Shown piece after piece: positions 1 to 7,841 of a stretch of 64,000 bases of DNA. Position 1 is the first letter of the stretch. Each line of letters starts with the position of its first letter. Where the stretch lies: NCBI GenBank assembly GCA_945875335.1, contig CAMCKD010000001.1, forward strand, positions 1 through 64,000, given 5' to 3'. The notes under the pieces were generated by a model. That model did no database searches. It was not told the DNA's origin and was given only the letters and a program-made list of their open reading frames with translations. Origin of the DNA: an uncultured Clostridia bacterium. Lineage in GTDB: Bacteria > Bacillota > Clostridia > Oscillospirales > Oscillospiraceae. A program made the position numbers and the translations under genes.

Positions 1-55
1 ACACCTCTCCCGACCTCGCTGGCGCTCGGCCACCCTCCCCAGAGGGGAGGGCAAA
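1..55. repeat. Palindromic GC-rich intergenic repeat (partial at window edge)
   Basis: A perfect hairpin, CCCTCCCC-AGA-GGGGAGGG, lies at 33-51. It is preceded by a second imperfect stem (CCGA...TCGG, 11-30). There is no coding potential, and it sits just past the sirtuin stop. Repeats of this style are common between genes in Oscillospiraceae genomes (general knowledge, copy number not checked). It may also help end transcription of the minus-strand operon. The left end may lie outside the window. Confidence 0.6.
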
Positions 56-98
56 AGTGCGCTAAACAACAATTTGTCTGCATGATAAACAAATGACA

Positions 99-812
99 TT
101 ACAGCTGCGAAAACACATTCCCCAGATTGTCGTGAATGACCAAATTAGCTTCATTGTCGAAGGGGGTGACATCCCGGTTGATGAGAACCAGACGGCTGCC
201 GGGATAATACCGCAGCAGACCGGCGGCGGGATACACCGTCAGACTGGTTCCGGCAACAATCAGCAAGTCGGCGGAACGGATGGCCATGATGCTCTTCTCC
301 ACGGTATCCTGATCCAATCGTTCCTCATAGAGCACCACATCGGGCTTCACAATTCCGCCGCAGCTGCACCGGGGAACGTCCTTAGAATCCCGGATGAATT
401 CTGCCGGGTAGAATTTGCGGCATTTGGTGCAGTAGTTTCGCAGCACACTTCCGTGGAGCTCATATACCGTTTTGGAACCCGCCTTCTGGTGCAGGCCGTC
501 GATGTTCTGGGTGACAACGGCAGAGAGCTTCCCCTCCTGCTCCCATTGGGCAAGCTTCTTGTGGGTGATGTTGGGCTCAAAATCCAGCGGCAGCATTTTC
601 TCCCGATAGAACCGAAAAAAATAGGAGGGGTCACGCAGATAAAAGCTGTGGCTGATGATGGTTTCGGGAGGATACTCAAAATGCTGGCTGTAAAGACCAT
701 CCACACTGCGAAAATCCGGGATGCCGGATTCGGTGCTCACCCCTGCCCCGCCGAAAAAGACGATGCGGCGGCTCTGCTCCACCCACTTTTTCAGAATATC
801 AATGCTTGCCAC
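99..812 (-). CDS. Sir2-family NAD-dependent protein deacylase (sirtuin)
   Basis: It removes acetyl or other acyl groups from protein lysines using NAD+. The 237-residue product has the NAD-binding motif GAGVSTESGIPDFR near residue 23, TQNIDGLH, the catalytic His in YELHGS, and a Zn site of two Cys pairs (CTKC and CSC). This is a compact bacterial sirtuin. The start is a GTG that overlaps the end of trmD by 14 nt, with GGAGG about 9 nt upstream, so translation is probably coupled. It is the last gene of the ylxM-ffh-trmD operon, an unusual partner for ribosome and tRNA genes. The substrate cannot be read from the sequence. Confidence 0.93.
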   Translation of the reverse strand: MASIDILKKWVEQSRRIVFFGGAGVSTESGIPDFRSVDGLYSQHFEYPPETIISHSFYLRDPSYFFRFYREKMLPLDFEPNITHKKLAQWEQEGKLSAVVTQNIDGLHQKAGSKTVYELHGSVLRNYCTKCRKFYPAEFIRDSKDVPRCSCGGIVKPDVVLYEERLDQDTVEKSIMAIRSADLLIVAGTSLTVYPAAGLLRYYPGSRLVLINRDVTPFDNEANLVIHDNLGNVFSQL

Positions 813-1548
813 GATCCTCTTCCTCCATTTCCTTCAGGAGCTTCCGGTCCTGCTTGCTGGATAAATCCAGTTGTTCATACATATCGGGTCTGCGCTCTTT
901 GGTGCGGCGCAGGGACTGCTTTCTCCTCCACTGGGCCACCTTTTCGTGGTTGCCGGAAAGAAGAATCTGGGGCACTTCCCTTCCGTGCCAGACAGCGGGG
1001 CGGCTGTACTGGGGGTATTCCAACAGGCCTGAAAAGTGGCTTTCATCCTCAAAGCATTCCGGGTCCGCCAGCACGCCGGGGACCATGCGGCAGATGGCAT
1101 CGGTCATGGCCATGGCGGCGATTTCCCCGCCGGTGAGCACAAAATCACCCAGAGACAGCTCTTCGTCCACGCATTCGTCTATGAAGCGCTGGTCGATTCC
1201 TTCATAATGACCACAGACGAAAATCAGATTATCCAGCTTGCTCAGCCGGATGGCATCCTTTTGGGTGAAGGTGTGGCCGCAGGGGGAAAGGTAAATGGTG
1301 TGCACCGGCCCGGCGGCCTCGTCACATACCGCCTCCCAGCAGCGGTATAACGGGTCAGCCTGCATGATGGCACCCCGACCGCCTCCATAGGGGTAGTCAT
1401 CCACCTGATTTTGCTTGCTGGAGGTATAGTCCCGAATCTGGTGTGCTTCAATGCGGATGAAGCCCCGCTCCTGGGCCCGGCCAAGGATGCTTTCCGAGAG
1501 CACATCCCCCAAAGCATCCGGGAACAGGGTCAGAATGTCAATTCTCAT
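799..1548 (-). CDS. trmD: tRNA (guanine-N1)-methyltransferase TrmD
   Basis: It methylates G37 of tRNAs from S-adenosylmethionine and so prevents +1 frameshifting. It begins MRIDILTLFP, carries DDYPYGGGRGA and the knot motifs CGHYEGIDQRF and LGDFVLTGGE, and is 249 aa, normal for the family. The open frame extends 22 codons further upstream, but the ATG at 1548 is the conserved family start. It overlaps rimM by 11 nt and the sirtuin gene by 14 nt. The rimM-trmD order is the standard bacterial arrangement, and co-translation is likely. Confidence 0.97.
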   Translation of the reverse strand: MRIDILTLFPDALGDVLSESILGRAQERGFIRIEAHQIRDYTSSKQNQVDDYPYGGGRGAIMQADPLYRCWEAVCDEAAGPVHTIYLSPCGHTFTQKDAIRLSKLDNLIFVCGHYEGIDQRFIDECVDEELSLGDFVLTGGEIAAMAMTDAICRMVPGVLADPECFEDESHFSGLLEYPQYSRPAVWHGREVPQILLSGNHEKVAQWRRKQSLRRTKERRPDMYEQLDLSSKQDRKLLKEMEEEDRGKH

Positions 1549-2029
1549 CGCTGCGCATCCCCTCGATGACGGTGACCTGCATGCGGTTTGCTTCCAAATC
1601 TGTAGAGTGGACAAAAGCCTTCACGGCGGGAATCATGTATTCATGCTCACCCCGCACCACATACACCTGATTGCCGGGATAGTCCAGCACCTCTTCGATT
1701 TTCCCCAGAAATGTATCCTGCCCATACACCTCCATGCCAATCAGCTCCGCGCCAAAAATCACGTCATCCGAGATATCCTCCCGGTACAGCTCTACGATTT
1801 TGCCACGCATGGCCTGGGCGGCCTCCATGGTGTCGATTCCCGCAACTTTCAGAAGATTGCAAGTTTTCTGCACCCGGCAGGCTTCGATTTTATATTCCTT
1901 TCCGTCAATGCGGCAGCGGTCAAAATCGCACAAGTCCTCGGGAGAATCCAACCAGGTCAGGATTTTCATCTCCCCCCGGACTCCGTGGGTGGTGACGATT
2001 TCACCGGCTTCAATAAATGGGAGTTTCAT
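1538..2029 (-). CDS. rimM: 16S rRNA processing / 30S maturation protein RimM
   Basis: This assembly factor binds ribosomal protein S19 and helps mature the 30S head. The 163-residue product has the N-terminal RimM barrel (AGEIVTTHGVRGEMKI) and a C-terminal PRC-like barrel (LIGMEVYGQDTFLGKIEEV...VYVV...MIPAVKAFV). ATG 2029 is preferred to the in-frame TTG at 2035 because AGGAG lies 9 nt before the ATG. It overlaps trmD by 11 nt. A hairpin at 2089-2113 separates it from khpA, so transcription from upstream may be partly attenuated. Confidence 0.95.
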   Translation of the reverse strand: MKLPFIEAGEIVTTHGVRGEMKILTWLDSPEDLCDFDRCRIDGKEYKIEACRVQKTCNLLKVAGIDTMEAAQAMRGKIVELYREDISDDVIFGAELIGMEVYGQDTFLGKIEEVLDYPGNQVYVVRGEHEYMIPAVKAFVHSTDLEANRMQVTVIEGMRSDEN

Positions 2030-2088
2030 TGACAACAGCTCCTTTATGGTAACAGAACGAATCTGTAAATTTCATATGAAAAACGAAA

Positions 2089-2113
2089 ATGCGTGACGAA
2101 AAACGCCACGCAT
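2089..2113 (-). terminator. Hairpin with T-rich tail between khpA and rimM
   Basis: The stem ATGCGTG/CACGCAT has an 11-nt loop. On the minus strand it is followed by TTTTCGTTTTTC. It lies directly after khpA and before rimM, so it probably gives partial termination inside the operon. Confidence 0.55.
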
Positions 2114-2119
2114 AGCCGT

Positions 2120-2350
2120 TTAATCCACGATTTCGACCGTGACCTTCTCGCCGGTGCGCTGGGCAACAGTCTTGATAATGGTTCGGATTTCTTTCGCAAT
2201 CCGTCCCTGGCGGCCGATCACTTTGCCCATGTCCCCTTCGGCAACATGGAGCTCCAGGACTTTACCTTCCTCGTCGGTCACTTCTTCTACGGTGACAGCA
2301 TCAGGATTGTCCACCAGGTTTTTTGCCATATACAGCAAAAGTTCCTTCAT
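2120..2350 (-). CDS. khpA: KH-domain RNA-binding protein KhpA
   Basis: This small (76 aa) single-KH RNA-binding protein has the signature VIGRQGRIAKEIRTII (the GxxG loop is GRQG). In Firmicutes KhpA pairs with KhpB/EloR and affects cell elongation and RNA metabolism. It lies directly after rpsP, the usual place. A good SD (AAGGAG) precedes the ATG. The family and position are clear; the role in this organism is inferred. Confidence 0.93.
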   Translation of the reverse strand: MKELLLYMAKNLVDNPDAVTVEEVTDEEGKVLELHVAEGDMGKVIGRQGRIAKEIRTIIKTVAQRTGEKVTVEIVD

Positions 2351-2371
2351 TGTGCGACTCCTTCGAGGAAA

Positions 2372-2611
2372 TTACAGCACGCCGGCGCTCTTCAGCAGGC
2401 CGCGAACGGTGTCGGTGGGCTGTGCGCCGTTCTTGATCCAGTTCTGTGCCTTCTCGGCATCCACGGTAATGGTAGCGGGCTCGGTCAGAGGATTGTAAGT
2501 GCCAATCTCTTCGATGCAGCGGCCATCACGGGGAGAACGGGAATCGGCAACCACGATACGGTAGTAGGGGGCCTTCTTCGCGCCCATTCTTCTCAGTCTG
2601 ATTTTAACCAT
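2372..2611 (-). CDS. rpsP: 30S ribosomal protein S16
   Basis: S16 is a component of the 30S subunit. The 79-residue protein starts [21 protein letters not shown] and continues with the family motif [20 protein letters not shown]. The open frame runs 33 codons further upstream, but an AGGT-type SD at 2620-2625 and homology fix the start at 2611. It lies between ffh and khpA, as in most Firmicutes. Confidence 0.98.
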   Translation of the reverse strand: MVKIRLRRMGAKKAPYYRIVVADSRSPRDGRCIEEIGTYNPLTEPATITVDAEKAQNWIKNGAQPTDTVRGLLKSAGVL

Positions 2612-2681
2612 GAGAGTTTCACCTCCATTATTATTCTTTCTTTGATATATCGCAAAGCAAATTGCTTTCAGCGAACGAATA

Positions 2682-4022
2682 TTACAAGCCGGGGAAACCG
2701 CCGAAGCCACGCATCCGCTTGAGCTTCTTTCCCATCCCCGGGGCGGAGAACTGCTTGATCATCTTACGCATCTGCTCAAAGGATTTCAGCAGACGGTTCA
2801 CATCCTCCACCTTCACACCGGCACCGGCAGCAATCCGCTTTTTCCGGCTGGCACCGATGATTTCGGGCTTCTCCCGCTCCTTGGGGGTCATAGAAAGGAT
2901 GATGGCTTCGGTATGAGCCATGGCCTTTTCGTCCAGCTTCACGCCCTTGAGGTTGGCGCCGCCGGGCATCTGAGCCAGCAGCTCTTCCATAGACCCCATG
3001 GACTTCATCTGCACCATCTGGTCGTAGAAATCCTGGAGGGTGAAGCGGTTGGTTTTCAGCTTCTGCTCCATTTCGGCGGCTTTTTTTGCATCGTAGGCCT
3101 TTTCCGCCTTTTCAATCAGGGTGAGCACGTCGCCCATGCCTAAGATTCGGCTGGCCATCCGGTCGGGATGGAAGGGTTCGATGTCCTCCAGCTTCTCGCC
3201 GATGCCGGAGAACTTGATGGGCTTGCCGGTGATGGCACGGACGGACAGGGCCGCGCCGCCTCTTGCATCGCCGTCCAGCTTGGAGAGCATCACCGAATCA
3301 ATGTCCAGCCATTCGTTAAAGGTCTGGGCGGCGTTTACTGCGTCCTGACCGGTCATGGCATCAACCACCAGCATGATTTCGTTGGGCTTAACGGCGGCTT
3401 TGATGTTTTTCAGTTCCTCCATGAGCTGCTCGTCCACATGAAGGCGTCCGGCAGTATCCAGAAACACCATGTCATGCCCACGCTGACGGGCGTAGAGGAC
3501 GGCCTCCTTGGCGGTGTCCACCGGGTTTTGGGTGCCCCGCTCGAAAACGGGAATGCCCAGCTTCTCGCCGCAAACCTTCAGCTGCTGGATGGCGGCGGGA
3601 CGATAGATGTCACAGGCCACCAGCAGCGGATTCCTCCCCTGGCGCTTCATCAGCCCTGCCAGCTTGCTGCCGTTGGTGGTTTTACCGGCACCCTGCAAGC
3701 CAACCAGCATCACCACAGTGGGGCCGTTGGGATTGAAGGTAATGTGCTTGGTATCGGAGCCCATGAGCTTGATCAGCTCTTCATTGACGATCTTCACGAT
3801 CATCTGTGCAGGAGTCAGGGATTCCAGCACATCCGCGCCAACGCAGCGTTCGGTGACCGATTTGGTAAAATCCTTGCAGACCTTGTAGCTGACGTCAGCT
3901 TCCAGCAGCGCCATACGGATCTCCCGCATGGCCTCCTTCACATCAGCCTCTTTCAATCGGCCTTTGCCGCGAAGCTTTTTGAAGGTATTATTGATTTTTT
4001 CCGTTAAGCCTTCAAATGCCAT
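2682..4022 (-). CDS. ffh: Signal recognition particle GTPase Ffh (SRP54)
   Basis: Ffh binds signal sequences and 4.5S/SRP RNA and delivers ribosomes to FtsY at the membrane. The 446-aa product has an N helical domain, a G domain with Walker [16 protein letters not shown] and [23 protein letters not shown] closing motifs (here [13 protein letters not shown]), and a Met-rich M domain at the C terminus ending in a basic, Gly-rich tail. ATG 4022 gives [10 protein letters not shown], the usual start. It begins 4 nt after ylxM stops, so coupling is likely. Confidence 0.98.
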   Translation of the reverse strand: MAFEGLTEKINNTFKKLRGKGRLKEADVKEAMREIRMALLEADVSYKVCKDFTKSVTERCVGADVLESLTPAQMIVKIVNEELIKLMGSDTKHITFNPNGPTVVMLVGLQGAGKTTNGSKLAGLMKRQGRNPLLVACDIYRPAAIQQLKVCGEKLGIPVFERGTQNPVDTAKEAVLYARQRGHDMVFLDTAGRLHVDEQLMEELKNIKAAVKPNEIMLVVDAMTGQDAVNAAQTFNEWLDIDSVMLSKLDGDARGGAALSVRAITGKPIKFSGIGEKLEDIEPFHPDRMASRILGMGDVLTLIEKAEKAYDAKKAAEMEQKLKTNRFTLQDFYDQMVQMKSMGSMEELLAQMPGGANLKGVKLDEKAMAHTEAIILSMTPKEREKPEIIGASRKKRIAAGAGVKVEDVNRLLKSFEQMRKMIKQFSAPGMGKKLKRMRGFGGFPGL

Positions 4023-4026
4023 AATG

Positions 4027-4371
4027 TTACTCCTCAAGACCCTGGGCGGCTTCTATAATCTGAGCAGCCAGGGTGGAAACGGTTTCGTCGGGATATGCTG
4101 CCAGCTTCCGGGCTGCTTCCATGATCTGACCGGCGGCTTTTCTGGCTGCTTTGGCTCTGCGGACGCAGCCGGTTTTTTCCTCCATATTTCGCAGCAGGGA
4201 CTCGGCCCGGCTCAGGTTGTCGTACACCCCCTGGCGGCTGACCCCCAGCTCCTGGGCAATCTCACCCAGGGAAAGGTCCTGATTGCAGCGCAGATCCAGG
4301 CAGGCGCGCTGCCGCTCTGTGAGAAGATCACCATAGTAATCAAAGAGCAATGTCAATTCCAGCGCTTCCAT
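4027..4371 (-). CDS. ylxM: YlxM/p13-family HTH protein, SRP-associated
   Basis: This 114-aa protein has a sigma-region-4-like helix-turn-helix: LLTERQRACLDLRCNQDLSLGEIAQELGVSRQGVYDNLSRAE. YlxM proteins are encoded next to ffh and are proposed to affect SRP function or expression. The C-terminal half is Ala-rich and helical. It is the first gene of the ffh operon and has its own promoter at 4417-4445. Two identical palindromes flank that promoter, so autoregulation by this HTH protein is possible (inference). Confidence 0.93.
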   Translation of the reverse strand: MEALELTLLFDYYGDLLTERQRACLDLRCNQDLSLGEIAQELGVSRQGVYDNLSRAESLLRNMEEKTGCVRRAKAARKAAGQIMEAARKLAAYPDETVSTLAAQIIEAAQGLEE

Positions 4372-4385
4372 GGGTGCCTCCTGCG

Positions 4386-4407
4386 TGTCAAGGTGAACTA
4401 CTTGACA
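4386..4407. promoter_or_regulatory. Operator-like palindrome, copy 1
   Basis: TGTCAAG-N8-CTTGACA, downstream of the ylxM -10 element in the leader. It has the same sequence and spacing as the palindrome at 4439-4462, with centres 54 bp apart. Confidence 0.5.
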
Positions 4408-4416
4408 TCCTGGGGT

Positions 4417-4445
4417 ATTCTACTACATGAAAATGGATTTGTCAA
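4417..4445 (-). promoter_or_regulatory. Sigma-A promoter of the ylxM-ffh operon
   Basis: On the minus strand TTGACA (4440-4445) is followed by a 17-nt spacer and TAGAAT (4417-4422). It ends about 45 nt before the ylxM ATG. Confidence 0.75.
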
Positions 4446-4462
4446 GTATTTTTCCTTGACAA
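4439..4462. promoter_or_regulatory. Operator-like palindrome, copy 2 (overlaps -35)
   Basis: TTGTCAAG-N8-CTTGACAA, a perfect 8-bp inverted repeat that covers the -35 hexamer of the ylxM promoter. It repeats the 4386-4407 site with the same 8-nt spacer. Confidence 0.5.
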
Positions 4463-4464
4463 TC

Positions 4465-5103
4465 TCATTTTACCCTGTACCAGCGGGAGAGCTCGGCGGT
4501 TTTCAGAAACCCCAGCCGCGTATAGAGTCGGATTGCCTTCTCGTTGGTGGAGGCTACCTCCAGGGTGATTTGCTGCTGGGGAATCAGCGACTGCATGGCT
4601 TTGCACACCAGCTCCCCTACCCCGGGCTTCATGGCAGCGATGGCGGAGAGCCGGTCCTCTTCCAGCCAGCCGATTCCCAGCAAATCACCAGAGTCGTGAA
4701 TGAAGTAGGCACCGCCGGATTCCAGAATTCTTGCCTCATCCCTTGCTTCCAGGGTGGAAGCGTTGTCAATGGACTGCATTTTTTGATTGTATAGCTCTCT
4801 CCATTTGGAAACGGTTTGCTCCGTCACCGGGAACATGGAGGGGATTTCCTCCTCGCTGAGGAAAAGCTCCCCGCGCATTTGCCAGACGACAGTATGCAGA
4901 GGGTACTTTTCCAGCATGTCGTGGCCTGCGGCATAGATTTTTTCCGCCCCGCAGGCGGTGCAGAAGCTGACGCACTCCTGCAAAAGAAGCTCCGGCTCCT
5001 GGGTGTCTTGAAGGCGGACATAAGCCTCCTGCCGGTAGGGTATTTCTTTCAATATCAAGCTGGCCGCACCGTGGGCGGTGGGAAAAATCGGAAAATCCTT
5101 CAT
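4465..5103 (-). CDS. GNAT-family N-acetyltransferase
   Basis: The 212-aa product (ATG 5103, GGAG 5 nt upstream; an ATG at 5124 is also open) has a C-terminal GNAT core. Seen are GDLLGIGWLEEDRLSAIAAMKPGVGELVCKAM as the acetyl-CoA-binding region and LEVASTNEKAIRLYTRLGF, the typical last motif. The N-terminal 100 residues form a divergent extra domain. It lies 21 nt after the MATE transporter gene, probably in the same transcript behind the structured leader. The substrate is unknown; a small-molecule or antibiotic amine is possible but not shown. Confidence 0.85.
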   Translation of the reverse strand: MKDFPIFPTAHGAASLILKEIPYRQEAYVRLQDTQEPELLLQECVSFCTACGAEKIYAAGHDMLEKYPLHTVVWQMRGELFLSEEEIPSMFPVTEQTVSKWRELYNQKMQSIDNASTLEARDEARILESGGAYFIHDSGDLLGIGWLEEDRLSAIAAMKPGVGELVCKAMQSLIPQQQITLEVASTNEKAIRLYTRLGFLKTAELSRWYRVK

Positions 5104-5124
5104 AGACACTCCTGCTTTCAGCAT

Positions 5125-6468
5125 TCAGATATTTCGCTTCTGCCTTTTACGGACATAGAAAAAGTATATCCCGCACAGCAGAATCTGAACCAGGGAGGAA
5201 GCAGGCGTCGCAAGGCCGATATGGAACAGACTGGCCCAGGCCTGACGGCTGACGAACCAGCTCACCGGAAGCCGAACGCCAAAGGCTCCGATGATGCCCT
5301 GCAGCATCACGAAAACAGTGTTGCCGGTGCCGTTAAAGTAGCCGATGAAGCAGAACAGGAAAGAGGTCAGCAGGCAGTCAATGGCGTAGGCCTTCAGATA
5401 ATCCGCGGCGGCGGCGATAACAGCGGCATCCCTGGCAAAAAGGCCGGCCAGCAGGTTGCCATGGAAGAAGGTGAGGTACCACATCACTGTCCCCACTGCA
5501 AGGGAGGATACCACACCCCACAGCAGCGCCTTTTGGGCACGCAGAGGCTTCCCTGCTCCCATATTCTGGGCAACAAAGGCGGACATGGCCTGCATAAAGG
5601 CCGAGGGCACCAGCATCACAAAGCCACACAGCTTTTCCGCCACGCCTACCCCGGCAGAGGCAGTCAGACCGAGACCATTGACGATGGCGGTGATGGCAAG
5701 GAAGGAAATGCTTACCAGCAGATCCTGCAGCGCAATGGGAATGCCCAAAAGCAGGATTTGCCGAATCTGCTTTCCGTTGGGCCGAAGACTTTTTGCATTC
5801 ATGGCAAAGGGCAGCTCCCGGCGGCGAATCAAAATCAGAGACAGCGCCACACTCACGGCCTGGGCAAATACCGTGGCAATGGCAGCACCGGCGGTGCCCA
5901 TGTGGAACAGTGCCACCAGTACCAGATCACCGACAATGTTCAGCACACAGGCAATGGCCACGGTGACCAGGGGCATGACGGAGTCGCCAATCCCCCGGAA
6001 AATGCTGCCCACCAGATTGTAGGCCACAATGAACACGGCACCGGCGGAACAGATGATCAGATAGGTAATGGTTTTCTCCAGGGCTTCCGCAGGAGCCTGC
6101 ATCAGCTCTGCCATAGCCGGTGCCGCGAAAACCATCACAACGGATACAGCCACGGCCAGCACACCAAACAGCCAGATGCCGCTGCCGATGATGGAGCCTG
6201 CTTCCTCCCGAAGTCCTTCTCCAATTTTGTGTCCTACCAGGACGGTTAATCCCATAGCAAGACCTGTAATAACCACCGTAACGGTGTGCATTACCATGGA
6301 GCCGGTAGATACGGCGGACACATCGGCCGAGGTGCCAAACTGCCCTACCACCAGCAGATCCACTGCGCCATACATGGTCTGCAGCAGCAGCGCCAGCAGT
6401 ACCGGCAGAGCAAAGCGAATCAGGGGTGCGAAAATCTTTCCTTCTGTAAAATTCTGTGTCTGTTTCAT
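5125..6468 (-). CDS. MATE-family multidrug/cation efflux protein
   Basis: This 447-aa membrane protein has about twelve hydrophobic segments in two internally similar halves. It starts MKQTQNFTEGKIFAPLIRFA and has VDLLVVGQFGTSADVSAV in the first half, a pattern common in clostridial MATE proteins of the NorM/MepA type. Such exporters use Na+ or H+ gradients to expel organic cations. It has its own promoter (6567-6594) and a leader of about 90 nt with a terminator hairpin, so it is probably controlled by a small molecule. The GNAT gene follows it. Confidence 0.93.
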   Translation of the reverse strand: MKQTQNFTEGKIFAPLIRFALPVLLALLLQTMYGAVDLLVVGQFGTSADVSAVSTGSMVMHTVTVVITGLAMGLTVLVGHKIGEGLREEAGSIIGSGIWLFGVLAVAVSVVMVFAAPAMAELMQAPAEALEKTITYLIICSAGAVFIVAYNLVGSIFRGIGDSVMPLVTVAIACVLNIVGDLVLVALFHMGTAGAAIATVFAQAVSVALSLILIRRRELPFAMNAKSLRPNGKQIRQILLLGIPIALQDLLVSISFLAITAIVNGLGLTASAGVGVAEKLCGFVMLVPSAFMQAMSAFVAQNMGAGKPLRAQKALLWGVVSSLAVGTVMWYLTFFHGNLLAGLFARDAAVIAAAADYLKAYAIDCLLTSFLFCFIGYFNGTGNTVFVMLQGIIGAFGVRLPVSWFVSRQAWASLFHIGLATPASSLVQILLCGIYFFYVRKRQKRNI

Positions 6469-6483
6469 ACAGCCTCCCGATAC

Positions 6484-6548
6484 AAAAAAAGCGGATAAGA
6501 ACCGGGCGCTCCCAGCATCTTATCCAGCTTCGTAATGGCGATTACAAG
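6484..6548 (-). ncRNA. Attenuator/riboswitch-like leader of the MATE gene
   Basis: Reading the minus strand after the promoter: a hairpin at 6528-6548 (GTAAT-CGCC-ATTAC core with an extra CTT/AAG pairing) is preceded by CGGAGGGC. It is followed by a strong stem GGATAAGA/TCTTATCC (6493-6525) and a run of seven T (6484-6490), an intrinsic terminator only about 16 nt before the ATG. GGGC before the first hairpin can pair with GCCC in the terminator loop. The guanidine-IV (mepA) class occurs upstream of MATE genes in Clostridia and has a compact two-hairpin plus terminator design, so this is a candidate. I could not check its consensus. Confidence 0.5.
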
Positions 6549-6566
6549 CCCTCCGATGACGAAATA

Positions 6567-6594
6567 ATTGTAGCATATTCAAAAAGAATGTCAA
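6567..6594 (-). promoter_or_regulatory. Sigma-A promoter of MATE-GNAT
   Basis: TTGACA (6589-6594), 16-nt spacer, TACAAT (6567-6572) on the minus strand. The predicted start near 6560 leaves a leader of about 92 nt holding the attenuator. The rest of 6595-6764 is AT-rich with no gene that I can see. Confidence 0.75.
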
Positions 6595-6764
6595 GACAAG
6601 AATTCTGTCGGCAAGCATACGCAGTTATTATTTACCTGAACAAACTGTGTTTATATGGTGTAATTTTTTGTGCATTTTACATATAAGAAATCAGTTTCGT
6701 AATATAAAAACCATTTCTTACTTACAATTCTTTTTCAAAAGCGGAAAAATCTCCTAAAAAATGC

Positions 6765-6792
6765 TTGATTTCTGAATTTTAACATGTATAAT
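6765..6792 (+). promoter_or_regulatory. Promoter of the 77-aa protein gene
   Basis: TTGATT (6765-6770), 16-nt spacer, TATAAT (6787-6792). It lies about 43 nt before the ATG at 6835, which has an AGGAGGT SD. Confidence 0.7.
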
Positions 6793-6834
6793 ATCAATCG
6801 ATTTAACCGCACAGGCAGAAAGGAGGTTTGTTCC

Positions 6835-7068
6835 ATGAAGAAGATCATCTGCAAGATTGAGTTCGATACCGAGACTGCAACGCTGGTCAAGGCATATTCT
6901 TTCGGTAAGCTGGGCGATCCTGCCGGTTATGAGGAGGATCTTTATCAGGCCCCCAACGGAATGTATTTCCTGCACGTTGGCGGCGGTGAAGCATCTCCCT
7001 ACCCCACCGAGGACATCGTTCGTCTGGCAAAGACCAAGCTGAAGGCTTGGATGGAGGCACACCAGTAA
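6835..7068 (+). CDS. Conserved small protein of unknown function (77 aa)
   Basis: I do not recognise a characterised family. The 77-aa soluble protein begins MKKIICKIEFDTETATLVKA and has a Gly-rich middle (HVGGGEASPYPTEDI) and a Lys-rich C-terminal helix. It looks like a small alpha/beta protein with no signal peptide or membrane segment. The gene has a clear promoter, a near-perfect SD and its own strong terminator (7086-7118), so it is a single-gene unit that is probably well expressed. ATG 6835 is chosen on the SD; the frame is open for 17 codons upstream. Confidence 0.8.
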   Translation: MKKIICKIEFDTETATLVKAYSFGKLGDPAGYEEDLYQAPNGMYFLHVGGGEASPYPTEDIVRLAKTKLKAWMEAHQ

Positions 7069-7085
7069 TTCCATATTGAGAAATT

Positions 7086-7118
7086 TGTCCACCCTGTTTT
7101 GCGGGGTGGACATTTTTT
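7086..7118 (+). terminator. Intrinsic terminator after the 77-aa gene
   Basis: TGTCCACCC/GGGGTGGACA stem followed by six T residues, 18 nt after the stop codon. Confidence 0.9.
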
Positions 7119-7160
7119 CCATCCTGTGGTATGCTCAAGGAAATGAAAGGCGGTGTTTTT

Positions 7161-7841
7161 ATGGATACAGTATCCATCCAGGTGATTGCCCGGATGCACA
7201 GCGATTTCTCTTCAAAATTTGGCATACCCCGGCAGAGCGGATTGGTGGAGGCCCTTCGCTCCACCATTGTATTTGAGCCGGAATATCGGAACGATGACGC
7301 CCTGCGGGGAATTGAGGATTTCTCCCATCTTTGGATCGTGTGGCAGTTTTCCGAAGCAGTGCGCCAGGGGTGGTCACCCACGGTGCGTCCCCCTCGCCTG
7401 GGGGGAAATGCCAGAATGGGTGTGTTTGCCACCCGCTCCCCCTTCCGCCCTAACAATTTGGGACTGTCCTGTGTGCGCCTGCTGGGGGTGGAGCGGACGG
7501 AAAAATACGGTACAGTGCTCCATGTGGGCGGTGGAGATTTGATGGACGGCACACCAATTTTTGACATCAAGCCCTATATCCCCTACTCCGACTGCAAGCA
7601 GGATGCCACCGGAGGCTTTACGGACCGGGCGGCGGATTTCCTGCTGGAGGTGAACTTTCCCACAGCGCTGCTGGAAAAGCTGCCCATGGAAAAACGGGAA
7701 GCTGCCATCGGTGTACTCTCTCACGACCCAAGGCCCTCCTACCAGAGGGATGCCAACCGGGTTTATGGGCTGACCTTTGCCGGGTTCAACATCAGATTTA
7801 CGGTTCAGCAGAATCTTCTGACGGTGCTGGCAGTGGAGTAA
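7161..7841 (+). CDS. trmO: tRNA m6t6A37 methyltransferase TrmO/TsaA-like
   Basis: TrmO N6-methylates t6A37 in threonine tRNAs. The 226-aa product has the TsaA/VirR-like barrel motifs DFSHLWIVWQF, RMGVFATRSPFRPNNLGLS and DGTPIFDIKPYIPYSD in the usual order. ATG 7161 with AAGGCGG upstream is preferred to an earlier in-frame start. A C-terminal extension (RPSYQRDANRVYGLTFAGFNIRF) is typical of the longer bacterial forms. Its 3' end overlaps the convergent M23 peptidase gene by 44 nt. Confidence 0.92.
   Translation: MDTVSIQVIARMHSDFSSKFGIPRQSGLVEALRSTIVFEPEYRNDDALRGIEDFSHLWIVWQFSEAVRQGWSPTVRPPRLGGNARMGVFATRSPFRPNNLGLSCVRLLGVERTEKYGTVLHVGGGDLMDGTPIFDIKPYIPYSDCKQDATGGFTDRAADFLLEVNFPTALLEKLPMEKREAAIGVLSHDPRPSYQRDANRVYGLTFAGFNIRFTVQQNLLTVLAVE

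Noticed and set aside
4816..6249. A 477-codon plus-strand frame opposite the GNAT and MATE genes.
   Set aside because: It spans two clear minus-strand genes and is rich in His, Gln and Gly, as expected for a shadow frame; no SD or domain.
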